A stretch of DNA of 64,000 bases from Charina bottae. Lineage: Eukaryota; Chordata; Lepidosauria; Squamata; Charinaidae. The stretch's first letter is position 1. Each line of letters starts with the position of its first letter. This document shows positions 45,438 to 55,305 of this stretch, piece after piece. Under the pieces are notes generated by a model that worked only from the letters and a program-made list of their open reading frames with translations, was not told the DNA's origin and ran no database searches. The stretch is taken from assembly GCA_023362775.1 (NCBI GenBank), contig JALMGJ010000003.1:80190855-80254854 (forward strand). Direction: 5' to 3'. A program made the position numbers and the translations under genes.

Positions 45438-46433
45438 ATGTCTTTTAATATATCTCCTATTTTTCAACCTTTTTGTCTTGTAGAATCAAGAGCCAACGGT
45501 CTTCCTCCAAAGAAAGCATCTGCTATGCAAATCTGGTTCATCTTAAATATGTTTGGCTTCATTTCCCTTGACATTATAGGAATCCCGGGAAATCTAGTTA
45601 TCCTTTATGCCTTCATCAAAGCCATCTGTGAGCAAAACATCACACCCAGTGAAATCATTCTTGGCAAACTTGCACTTGTTAACCTTCTGGTGATACTAAC
45701 AAGGGGGGTCCCACTCATTCTCCAAATAGTTGGAGTCCATACCACATATGATGGTTTGAGCTGTGGCATCCTGCTCTACATCTATTGTGTGAGCAGAGCC
45801 ATGAGTATCTTCCTAACTTCCATGTTGGGTTGTTTCCAGTGTCTCTTAATTGCCCCATGTCCACCTCGGTGTTTACGGCTAAGGCACAGCATCCTTGTAA
45901 GACTCCCTTCCATCATGATTTCCCTATGGTGTTTCAACCTACTGGTCTGTTGCACCCGTTTGCTTTATTCTGTGCCTCACACTGGTACTAATTGCACCAA
46001 AGGAGACTTCACTGTGACATATGACTTTTGCTGTGTGGTATTTCCTAGCAGTCTTTTGTACTTTGGAAATGGAGTGGTGTTTGTTGTCCGAGACATGTTC
46101 TTCCTGGGGCTTATGACGTCCTCTAGTGGCTACCTTCTCTTTATTCTTTATCAGCATGGAAAACTGATGAAACATTTGCCCATGATACAAATGAAACATG
46201 TAGAAATTCGAGCAGCAAAAGCTGTAATGAGTTTGCTGATTATGTACCTTCTCAGTTTTGGGCTAGACAGCATCTTCTGGATGGTCAATCTTTGCATATC
46301 CCCAGTCTCACTGAGGTTTGCTGATGCACGCATGTTTTTTGATTCCTGCTACTCTTCTGTTAGCCCACTGTTGATTATTTTAACAAACAGAAAAATTAAT
46401 TCAAGCATAAAGTGTGACATTTGGAAGAGCTAG
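45438..46433 (+). CDS. Vomeronasal type 1 / ORA-class chemoreceptor (7TM GPCR)
   Basis: Intact frame of 331 codons (302 if the ATG at 45525 is used), within the ~300-residue size of V1R receptors. Seven hydrophobic segments can be placed, numbered from 45438: TM1 31-57 with GIPGN, TM2 73-98 (EIILGKLALVNLLVILTRG), TM3 107-137 with Cys109 and SRAMSIFLTSMLGCFQCLLI, TM4 152-174, TM5 207-237, TM6 260-285 and TM7 295-316 (DSCYSSVSPLLIILTNRK). TM2, the end of TM3 and TM7 match the V1R/ORA pattern, and the extracellular loop 2 sequon NCT (Asn185) is in the place where V1Rs are usually glycosylated. Such receptors signal in vomeronasal or olfactory neurons. A pyrimidine tract ending in tag at 45483 lies between the two candidate starts and could be a splice acceptor, which would favour the 45525 start. 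TM3 ends LIAP where V1Rs usually have ISP. It may be one of the few squamate V1Rs or a deep single-copy lineage; phylogeny would decide. Confidence 0.85.
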   Translation: MSFNISPIFQPFCLVESRANGLPPKKASAMQIWFILNMFGFISLDIIGIPGNLVILYAFIKAICEQNITPSEIILGKLALVNLLVILTRGVPLILQIVGVHTTYDGLSCGILLYIYCVSRAMSIFLTSMLGCFQCLLIAPCPPRCLRLRHSILVRLPSIMISLWCFNLLVCCTRLLYSVPHTGTNCTKGDFTVTYDFCCVVFPSSLLYFGNGVVFVVRDMFFLGLMTSSSGYLLFILYQHGKLMKHLPMIQMKHVEIRAAKAVMSLLIMYLLSFGLDSIFWMVNLCISPVSLRFADARMFFDSCYSSVSPLLIILTNRKINSSIKCDIWKS

Positions 46434-46701
46434 GCATCAATGTGCCCAATTCTATTTACTATTTTGTAGCTTCACTTTGCAATCTTTACTATTCCTCCTT
46501 TCACTAGAAGTCCTGAAAAGTGGCTTGGTGCATATGAATTTTATACAGGTTTGAGCTTGGTAATATTGGTAAAATGCAGAAACAAAGCAAACCTGGGGAC
46601 CCTATTTGGATAACATAACAAACATTTATTATGGTTTAATACTGGTGTGTCCAATCATACCAACTAGTTCTTCCCCACCATCTTGTATGTTTCTTCTCAC
46701 T
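46434..46701. other. 3' flank of the receptor gene
   Basis: Short flank with no clear feature. No AATAAA-type polyadenylation signal lies close to the stop. The first close variants occur only further downstream (aataaatcac at about 47081). Confidence 0.35.
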
Positions 46702-46709
46702 ACCTAAAT

Positions 46710-46990
46710 CGGAGCTTTCCAAACTGTGTGTTGGGACACGTTAGTGTGTCGGCTGCAGTGTCTGGGGGTGTCGCGGCTGCTGCTGCCTCCTGGCTCCCAC
46801 GCAGGTTCTAGTGCCTGCCTTGTGCCTTGCTGCCTCCAAACCTGCTGTGATTCCACACAGGTCCTAGTGCCTGCCTTGTGCCCTGCTGTTAAGAGTGTGT
46901 CGCGAAATGATGCCCTGCTGTAAGGGTGTGTCGCAAAATGATGCATGTCTAAAAAGTGTGTCACCAACATGAAAAGTTTGGAAAGCTCTG
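46710..46990. mobile_element. hAT-type MITE (cggagctttccaaac family)
   Basis: Ends cggagctttccaaactgtgt and gtttggaaagctctg are inverted repeats. Flanking octamers acctaaat and acctacag match at six of eight positions. The interior has repeated gtgtgtcg(c/g) units and a duplicated ctagtgcctgccttgtgcc block (about 46809 and 46864). It is the same family as 52175-52399. Confidence 0.8.
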
Positions 46991-46998
46991 ACCTACAG

Positions 46999-47347
46999 TA
47001 AATGAATCTCCAATGACAGCTGCAGCTGTATTAAAGGCTGAGAATATCCTGTGCCTGCAATCAAAGGGACAAACTTAAAATAATAAATCACTGGTTATTT
47101 ATTTCATTAGTCAAGGACAGATACTATAGATAGACCATACTTTTTAAACAAGGCAGCAGCACCTGTTAAAAAGGTATCAAGATATGCAGAGGAGTCAGTT
47201 CTAACAATTAGTCATCTTCCCATTATCCATAAGTTATGCTTTTCATGTTATCCAAATATGCCTGATCTCTTCACATTCATGGTGAAATGTTTTATGGATG
47301 TGTCCACTTGGACCAATGCATTGATAAACACTATACAAAAGCTTATT

Positions 47348-47378
<31 letters not shown>

Positions 47379-48121
47379 TGCAGTTGTATCAATCCAGATA
47401 AGTTTACATGGACATCAATAAAACACTGAACTATATGAATATCCACAAGACTAATTTACAAATCTGAGCAGCTACAAAGCATAGCAATTGACATGTAGAT
47501 TTAAAATGCTCATGAAAATGTTCCAGGAAGTGATTTTATGACTGAATGCATTAGAGCACTTCCATACCACTTTCTGTGTTTCTGAGCCTCCCCCAGTCTC
47601 TCACCGAGCAATTTGAAATCAACCCATAATAATTTCACTTATGCCACGCTTGAAACTCAGGGAACGTTATCAACTTCTCAGTGCTTATTCTTGTTTCCTA
47701 CATTTGACCAATAAGATTGTGCAAATAATGTCCTAAAATGAGCATCCTGTGCCCTGAGGTTACCATAAGTCACTATGTAGCAAAATTTTCTCATCTCCCA
47801 TTCCTTATTAAATGCACACACACACTGCTATTATCCCACCTCTATGTATGTTTTTCCATATGTGTATTTGTGTGCATTTCATGGTTTTCTAAAACAAAAG
47901 CCAAAACTTGCTATGATTGGAAACTGCATTAGGGAAAGTTGGAAAATGTAATCAGAAGCACTAAAGTCCTTTAAAGTTTTCTCAGTGATCTTGCTGCCAT
48001 TCTTTTGTTGCATTTTGTGAGTTGTAAAGCTGAAATGATTGCAAAATTGCCAACAAGCTGTCAGGTGCTTTTCCTAACTGAGATGACCATGGTTGTATAT
48101 TGCTATAGTGGCTGGCTTGGG
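46999..48121. other. Unassigned region with a (TA)n tract
   Basis: No gene recognised. A TA run lies at about 47350-47378. Confidence 0.5.
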
Positions 48122-48130
48122 GACAATTCT

Positions 48131-48799
48131 TTTTTTTTCTGATAACTTTATTAAATTTTAAAATAGAAAGATAAAATCTAACAAGAATTAATAATTAAGA
48201 AAGAAGGTAAGAAAGAGAAAAGAATGAAAAAGAAAACAAGTGCAGAAAGAAAAAGAAACAAAGATAAAAAAAGAATGACTTCCAACTTTCTTTTACAACA
48301 GATATAGGTAAAACTTATGTTAAACTCTTACTCTAAAATTACAACTTAACCATTTTTTCTATTGTCTAATAATATTACTAATCATCAAATCCATATATCA
48401 TGATTTCATTTTTTTCTGTTTCACACAAAAAGTCCAAAAGGGGCTTCCAATCAGCATTAAAATTAGTCAATGTCTTTTCTCTAATCAAAGTTGTCAATTT
48501 CGCCATCTCAGCCAACTCCATCAACTTTACCATCCATTCTTCCACTGTAGGTAATCACAAGTCTTTCCACCGTTGAGCATATAAATGTCTTGCTGCAGTT
48601 ATCATATACAAGAACAAAATTTCATGAGATTTTTCCAATGGTTTATCCATCAGTCACAAAAGAAATGTCTCTGCTTTTGATTGTATATTAATCCTCAAAA
48701 TTTTCTGAATTAATATATGTAATTGAGTCCAAATTTTTTTAGCTTTTTTACGTGTCCACCAAAGATGATAAAAAGTCCCTTCTTGTTGTTCACACTGGA
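48131..48799 (-). mobile_element. L1 LINE 3' fragment
   Basis: The T-run and ctgataactttattaaatttt mark the poly-A end on the minus strand. The A-rich 3' UTR follows, and further left-to-right the remnant of the ORF2 C-terminus (tttttacgtgtccaccaaag and ttgttcacactggag). A 9-bp repeat gacaattct (48122-48130 and 48800-48808) is compatible with a target duplication. It is 5'-truncated. Confidence 0.8.
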
Positions 48800-48808
48800 G
48801 ACAATTCT

Positions 48809-49979
48809 AAGCCTACAGAAAAAAAGTCAAGTTCCAGGAACAGGACGCTGAACTTCGGAGGAGAGTAACAACTGACTTGGGCCTGACGGTGAGTTATGGC
48901 AAGGAAAGAATTCCAAGCAATGGAAAGGGGCTGCCTACAAAACCTGCCAATCACAGCCCTTCAAAATAATGCCAGCTTTTGCTCACAAAAACAGATGACA
49001 TGTGAGGTCAATTAAGTCTGGAGCCAGTTCAGAAGTGTTGCAAAACTACAGCCACGTGGTGCCCTTATTTCTTCCAGGCTAATGATACAGTGGGAAAGTA
49101 AAACATACATTGTTGGAGGAAGCCATGTTTCCCCCCCACACACACACATTTGAACATGCCTTCTCTTTCTGAAGGCCAACTAATCCAAGCCTGGATTAAA
49201 AGTAAAGACTAAAGCATGTTGGCATCAGCAAAGTGCTCTTCCCTGAGGTGCTGAAATTGCAGTATTGTCTGGAAGGCTCAGTGTAGGTACATCAAGGGCT
49301 TTCCCAGGTCGTTGTCACATGTATATGCATACACAACCATTTTGTAATTTCCAGGGAAGTAGCTTCAGTATATACAAAAGCCCATGAAGAGGGAGGCATC
49401 TATGATGACTTCAAAATGACAAATCATACCTTGTGATGTCCAACTTTTTAAACTTGCATTGTGATGCCCTGATGCAAGCTCTGCCATTTCTTATTTGTGA
49501 TGTGATGTATGCAAGTATGTAAGAGATGGAGTTTGCATTGTACTGTTGTGATGCACATTTTGTTACTTGTCCCCCAGTGGCAACTATGCCACAAATGTCC
49601 ATAGGAGTACAAGGAAGCAACTTAGCAAAATATTTATTGTAACCCAAACTACATGACTTCAGTACTTGTGTACATCACAGGGACAGAAGTCCAAAAGGCT
49701 GGAGGTTGTATTGTGTCATTGTAATGCATATTCCATCATTTTTCATCATCATACTTTGTACAGGTGCCTATACTGTATTTGTAAACCACTTAACACAAAG
49801 GTAACAGATATCTCTTCAGAAAAAAAAGTTCCCTACAAACTCATTTGATCACTGAGTTTTTCATTGTCTGAGGAAGCAGAAGCCAATAATATTACATAAT
49901 AGTATTTAATATACATAATAATATACATAATAATATTACATAATACAATAATATTACATAATAGGTTTTAGAGAAAAAG
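48809..49979. other. Unassigned region with AT-rich tandem repeat
   Basis: No gene recognised. A low-complexity array of taatattacataata units lies at about 49886-49963. Confidence 0.5.
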
Positions 49980-49991
49980 TAAACCTAGATA

Positions 49992-50159
49992 CTTCGGTGG
50001 GTAGGTAACAGCATTCCACGCACGTCATGCCGGCCACATGACCGTGGAAGCGTCTTCGGACAACGCTGGCTCGTCGGCTAACAAACGGAGATGAGCACCG
50101 GCCCCTAGAGTCGGACACGACTGCACAAATGTGTGGAGGGAAACTTTACCTTTTTACCT
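49992..50159 (+). mobile_element. Sauria-type SINE, 5'-truncated
   Basis: Plus-strand 3' half: cttcggtgggtaggtaacag, catgccggccacatgaccgt, gatgagcaccggcccctaga, gtcggacacgactgcac, ending ttacctttttacct. A perfect 12-bp duplication taaacctagata flanks it (49980-49991 and 50160-50171). Confidence 0.92.
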
Positions 50160-50171
50160 TAAACCTAGATA

Positions 50172-52111
50172 AACCCTGGGTTCTTTCTAATTCCCTGGCT
50201 CTACTGCAAAACAGTACAGAAATATGGGACAATTCTTTTCTTTCCCCCTTTTTTTTGTCCAAGCTTGTAAACGTTGCCTCATGATTTGACAACTCTAAGA
50301 AGTTATTCCAGAGATGTGACTATATTGTGTAGCAAAAACTGCAAAGATTCCCACTGCTTCAGTTGAAAGGCTGTGACATACATTTTCATGGATTCAAATG
50401 TAAAATACAATGCTAGCTATATCAGATGGAGTGGAATTTAAACTTGTGATGTTTGAGGAGCCACAGAAGTCTTTGGTGCCTATTCTAATGCCCACATTTA
50501 AGATGGGAAAGAAATGGAGAGGGGGAATATCCCATATTCTTTATTATTTGTAGCCCAGGAGTATGTCTAAGATGATTCAACCAGTCATAAATCAGCTAAC
50601 AGTTTACCTTTCTGGCTGCAGTGTTTCACACCCAACCTATGCCTTCTGGGAGGGCCTTTTAGAAGCAGTTTTTCTGGAGGTCACAAGGCACTGTGGTAGA
50701 CATGCAAGCACCTGAACATCTGAGAGCTGATATCTGTGAGTCAGTTATCCAAGAGCCTAATTAGCTGTGCCCTTATGCACAAATAGCTGCACTATGTGAG
50801 GCAGACAGGGACATAGTCACCTCAGTTTCTAAATCATATGACTTTGACATTTTGAGGTAGAAAAGGTTGGACAGCAGGGACAGGGGATCACACCATTGCA
50901 CCACCGGATGGAGAGTCAACCACACAGGTATGCTGGGACCCTTGGTTAACTTTAGAAATGTCTCTCAATGGGAAGCTAGCTGTTCTGCCCTGTTTTGTAT
51001 GCCTGGCTACAAAGCGATGGTGGTAGTCGTGGTTGGTTGGACTTCCCAAACTATCCTACAGCACTGAGATTTCCGACCCAATGGATTTTCCACCCAATCC
51101 AGATCTGACCCTGCTTAGTTTTTTTGAGATTGCCATGATCAACCAGGTCACCTGCTGTGACTGGTTCTGTCTTGGGACTGATCCACTATCAGTAAACTCC
51201 CTAAGACTACAGTGTAAGCCCCCAAATGGGTAGTGTTTAAAACAAAACCCCTACTTCTGCCAATATATATGTGACCTATCCATTTTGTCCTGCTTATTGT
51301 AACTGCTTATTGTCTCAAAAAGTGTGGCCTTCATTTACCAAAGTTAGCTCATCCATGAACTTCCATGCAGTCTTCTGCCTTCTGATGATTATAATTTGGT
51401 TCACCCAGACATAGGGTAAAAGCAATCTAAACTTTTGAGACTTTCTCTCCAGTCTGCAGTCATTCTTCTCTATTTTTAATAGCTGTAAAGAAGGGGAATT
51501 CTGCCAGTTTTGACTTATACTGTCCTTGAAGGGTTGTGCATGGGCACCACAGGACAGCAACAAGGGGCCAAGTGGCAACAGGATGGAGTGATTTAAACCG
51601 CTCTGGCTGCAGGCTTCTAGCTAATCTCTGTCGTGCCATGTTTGAAGATTGCAAATGGTGTCTTTCTGGACTTTTACTGATCATGTTCTTTGCTCCAAGG
51701 ATCTTGCCAGGGAAACAATATATTTTGAACAATTGCAGTATTGTGGGGTTATTACAGCTGAGGAAAACCATTACATCTACTCCCAGCCAAAAGAAAATGT
51801 GAGCATTAAGTTCACCTGCTCACATATTATTGTTGAATGATGCCAGGGAAAGCCTGTATGTTTTATCAGAGGTGTTACTGACTATTGAGTACTGCCATAA
51901 TGGTTTAAGATGAAATACTAATTACAGTCATGGAGGGAGAGGCAGGAAAAGACCTACATATAAATCGTTCTCTGGTTGAAGATATTTGCAGTGCTCAAGG
52001 TTATATCTTCAATTGGTATGAAGACAAAGTTTCATACAACTTGCTGGGTTTGAACAAATTGTGGGAATAAAAAGTGGGTATGATATTTGTGGGGTTCCAA
52101 TGCTGATAGTT
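50172..52111. other. Unassigned region
   Basis: About 1.9 kb with no recognised gene. Overlapping frames of 60-100 codons at 51315-51840 occur on both strands and have no domain signature. Confidence 0.5.
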
Positions 52112-52122
52112 ACTTAAAAGCA

Positions 52123-52667
52123 TGGGGACCACGGTGGCTCAGTGGTTAAGATGCTGAGTCAGAAGCCATTAAAGCAGAGCTTTCCAAACTGTGTGTCACG
52201 ACACAAAAGTGTGTCGCCACACACAGCGTGGTGTGTCGCCACACCACCCGGAAGCGGCGGCGTGCGCGTGCACGGCAGCCGCCATGCACGTGCGCACCGC
52301 CGCATGCCCCCCGCGCCGCCGCACGCCCCCCCCGCACCGCCACCGTGCGCACGCGCCGCCGCTGCCGTGTCGCCAGCGGCGGCACTTTGGAAAGCCCTGC
52401 ATTAAAGGCTGAAAACTCGGCAGTTTGAAACCCGAGTGTGAGCCGCGTGCTGGAGTAAGCTCCCGGCAATTATTAAAATCAGTCCCAGCTCCTGCCAACC
52501 TAGCAGTTCAAAAGCATGCAAATGCGAGTAGATAAATTAGGTACCACTCCGGTGGGAAAAATCACAGGGACATGAAAGGAGCCTCCTTGGGCGTCCCCCG
52601 GACAACGGTGATGTCACTGGCAAATCCTTTCACCACAGAAGCGAAAGCTTCTGACACGAAAACAACA
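52123..52667 (+). mobile_element. Sauria-type SINE interrupted by a hAT MITE
   Basis: Flanked by a perfect 11-bp duplication acttaaaagca (52112-52122 and 52668-52678). The head tggggaccacggtggctcag carries the A box. Its tRNA-like part is split by the MITE at 52175-52399, and the body resumes with tgaaacccgagtgtg, aaaagcatgcaaatgcgagt and ggtaccactccggtgggaaa. The tail is an unusual aaacaacaac rather than the ttacctt ending of the other copies, so it represents a different subfamily. Confidence 0.85.
52175..52399. mobile_element. hAT-type MITE with very GC-rich core
   Basis: Ends cagagctttccaaactgtgt and ctttggaaagccctg with a perfect 8-bp duplication cattaaag (52167-52174 and 52400-52407). 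The interior (52240-52380) is dense in CG and CGC repeats, unlike anything around it. No coding function. Same family as 46710-46990. Confidence 0.92.
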
Positions 52668-52678
52668 ACTTAAAAGCA

Positions 52679-53362
52679 CAGGAACAGCTGTATGTAAAAT
52701 TCTTTCATTGTTGATCACATTGATTTGCTGGTTTAGCCTCTCAAAAAACCTTAATATACTCAAAACCATTGTGTTTTCTCGGGAAGCCAATACATCTGGT
52801 CCAAACAGAGAATGTACAAAGGTTTTATCTGATTGGTTTTTTATCTGTCATTCAGCAGTTTTACGCAAATTATATTCTTTTTGCAACTTTTAAAGAAGTC
52901 TTTAACAAATAGCCAATAAAGGGTAACTGTCCTATTTCCAGCTCAACCTTCCCTGCCCTCCAAAAAGTATTTTTTAAAAAATAATGTTTATTCCAAATGA
53001 TTGATTTATTATGGGATCAGGGATAAAATTTTAATTTCTTTCCCAATACTTTCCAAACTGCCTTCAGTGATGGAAATGCAACAGAGTTATAGCGATACTT
53101 CGAACCAAGTACTTTCAAAGTTTTCAAAGATACCAAATAATAGCTAGCCAATTGGGCCCATAATGGTACATATTCAATTTAATTTTCATTCCAATAAAGA
53201 ACTGAGGTTAATAAATATGCCCAATTATATAATTTAAAATGAGGAAACTGAAATCTCTCATAGTTATGTGGAAGTTGTAACTTTGAAAGAGATAACCTTG
53301 GAGTCTAACTATTCCATAAAAAATTAATCACGAATTTATCAATTTATTTAAATTATCCAAGA

Positions 53363-53401
<39 letters not shown>

Positions 53402-54198
53402 ACACTCACACATTTTCACATCTATTCTATTCAACCATCTATTAATGTCATCAAGTCTGGGGTCCAAGTGTGGGGCAAAAAGCAAGAGTGACAGGAACAC
53501 AGGCCCAGGGCTGGAGAGTTGTTTCCAACAGAGGGTCAAGGGCTTGGAGGCTGCTGCTACATAGCCCTAGGTGCTGGTGTGGTTTGATTAAGGGCACTGC
53601 TGCCCTCTCCTGTCTCTGCTCTTCATAGTGTGTTCTTGCAGAATGTGGGCCTCTCATTATCTGAATCAGACCCCACTCAGGCTCTTCAGGGCAACTCTGT
53701 CTTTTTTGCTTCTTCAGGCTCCGACTCAGAGGATGCTAGAGCAAACTGAAAATCTTGGGTTGTTGTGTATGTTCGTTTCCTCCACCTGTGAAGCTAACAA
53801 GTGGGCAGGCAAGCAGCCAAGAGATATAAAAACATCTCTTTCCTGCCACCTGGTGGTTGAAAGGTTGAATGGTCTACCAGCACTTACAAAGTTGGATGTT
53901 AAACAGTAGACCCATTCCAGGTTTGTGGCAAGGTCATGTTGAGAGGGCAGCAGGATTTAGGGCAGCATGACTTACTGTGAGGGAGTGAAGTTGGGAAAGC
54001 TGCAGCCAGGCAGAAACACTTCTCAACCCATTTCCCTCATATATTCATTCATTAACCCACAATGTTACTCACAAGCATCCAAACCGGTGTTCCAGCTGCC
54101 TGTAATAATTAAGCCACACCCTAGCATTTTCAAGGACGTGCAGACGTCCAGAGGCAGCCTTAGATTACAAAAGCAAATGCTAAGAAAGAGTGGGAAGG
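52679..54198. other. Unassigned region with a (GA)n tract
   Basis: No gene recognised. A GA run lies at 53363-53398. Frames at 53628-53909 and 53967-54386 have no domain character, and the latter runs into a microsatellite. Confidence 0.5.
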
Positions 54199-54224
54199 TG
54201 TGTGTGTGTGTGTGTATTTATATA

Positions 54225-54293
<69 letters not shown>
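54199..54293. repeat. Compound (GT)n/(TA)n/(CA)n microsatellite
   Basis: GT, TA and CA runs follow one another immediately before the L2 tail. Confidence 0.95.
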
Positions 54294-54295
<2 letters not shown>

Positions 54296-54317
54296 TTTAT
54301 CACCGCCCAACTCCCTC

Positions 54318-54415
54318 AAAGGGACTCTGGGCGGTTTACAATCCAACACAAATTCTAATATAAATATAAAGTTAAATAAACATTAAAATAAACAATTTAA
54401 AAATACAATAAATAT
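54318..54415. repeat. 98-bp direct repeat flanking L2 copy B, left
   Basis: Matches 55147-55244 with one visible difference (aatataaat versus aatacaaat). It is L2 tail sequence (gggactctgggcggtttaca onward). Confidence 0.93.
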
Positions 54416-55146
54416 TTTTATTTATTTATTTATTTATTTATTTAATTTATCCCAGCCCATCTCCCCGAATAGGGGACTCTGGGCGGTTTACAAAATAGCA
54501 GAGGTTAAAATCTATACATAAAATTACAATTAAACAATAAATAGAGAGAATAAATAAAATCCAAAAGATGGTTAAAATCCACTATTAGGATCAAGGCACT
54601 ATGGGGCCAGCCACCCCAGGGAGGCACTACCACCTCTGTCATCCCAGGCAAGGCAGCAGAGCCAGGTCTTAAGAAACTTCCGGAAGGTCAGGAGTGAGGG
54701 GGCCAGCCTCACCTCCGGGGGCAAGATGTTCCATAATGCGGGCACTATCGCAGAGAAGGCACGCCTCCTGGACCCCGCTAGATGAAATTCTCTTGTTGAA
54801 GGGGTCCGAAGCATGACCTCTCTGCATGAACGGGTGGGGCGGGTCGATGCTATCGGATGAGACGGTCCCTCAGATACCCTGGCCCCATGCCATGTAAGGC
54901 TTTAAAGGTGATAACCAACACCTTGAATTGGACCCAGAAGCAAACTGGTACCCAATGCAGCTCGCGCAGCAGAGGTGCCACATGTGCTGATCTTATAGCA
55001 CCCATAACTGCCCGCGCTGCTGCATTCTGGACCAGCTGAAGCTTCCTGTTACTCTTCAAGGGTAGCCCCATGTAGAGCGCATTACAATAATCTATATGGG
55101 AGATGACAAGTTCCTCTGGCATCTCCCCAGATCTTGTCTCACATTA
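54416..55146 (-). mobile_element. L2-clade LINE copy B inserted in copy A
   Basis: Minus-strand, 5'-truncated L2 3' end with (TTTA)n tail at the left. The RT C-terminus is read in two frames: VISHIDYCNALYMGLPLKSN with VAPLLRELHWVPVCFWVQFK, then a frameshift, then EFHLAGSRRRAFSAIVPALW and PEVRLAPSLLTFRKFLKTWL. The element lies exactly between the two 98-bp repeats. Confidence 0.88.
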
Positions 55147-55244
55147 AAAGGGACTCTGGGCGGTTTACAATCCAACACAAATTCTAATACAAATATAAAG
55201 TTAAATAAACATTAAAATAAACAATTTAAAAATACAATAAATAT
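55147..55244. repeat. 98-bp direct repeat flanking L2 copy B, right
   Basis: Right copy of the duplication described at 54318-54415. Copy A sequence continues without a break on its right side. Confidence 0.93.
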
Positions 55245-55305
55245 AATAAAATCAAGATGGTAGTATCTTCTTTAAAACACTGGAAAGGGCAATTCTAGGG
55301 CCATC

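Noticed and set aside
51315..51840. Overlapping frames of 66-103 codons on both strands
   Set aside because: No strand is favoured, no splice sites or domains are evident, and the peptides look random.
52196..52498. CpG island or promoter with overlapping Arg/Ala/Pro-rich frames
   Set aside because: The GC-rich block lies inside a hAT MITE with a perfect 8-bp target duplication. The frames on both strands are by-products of base composition.
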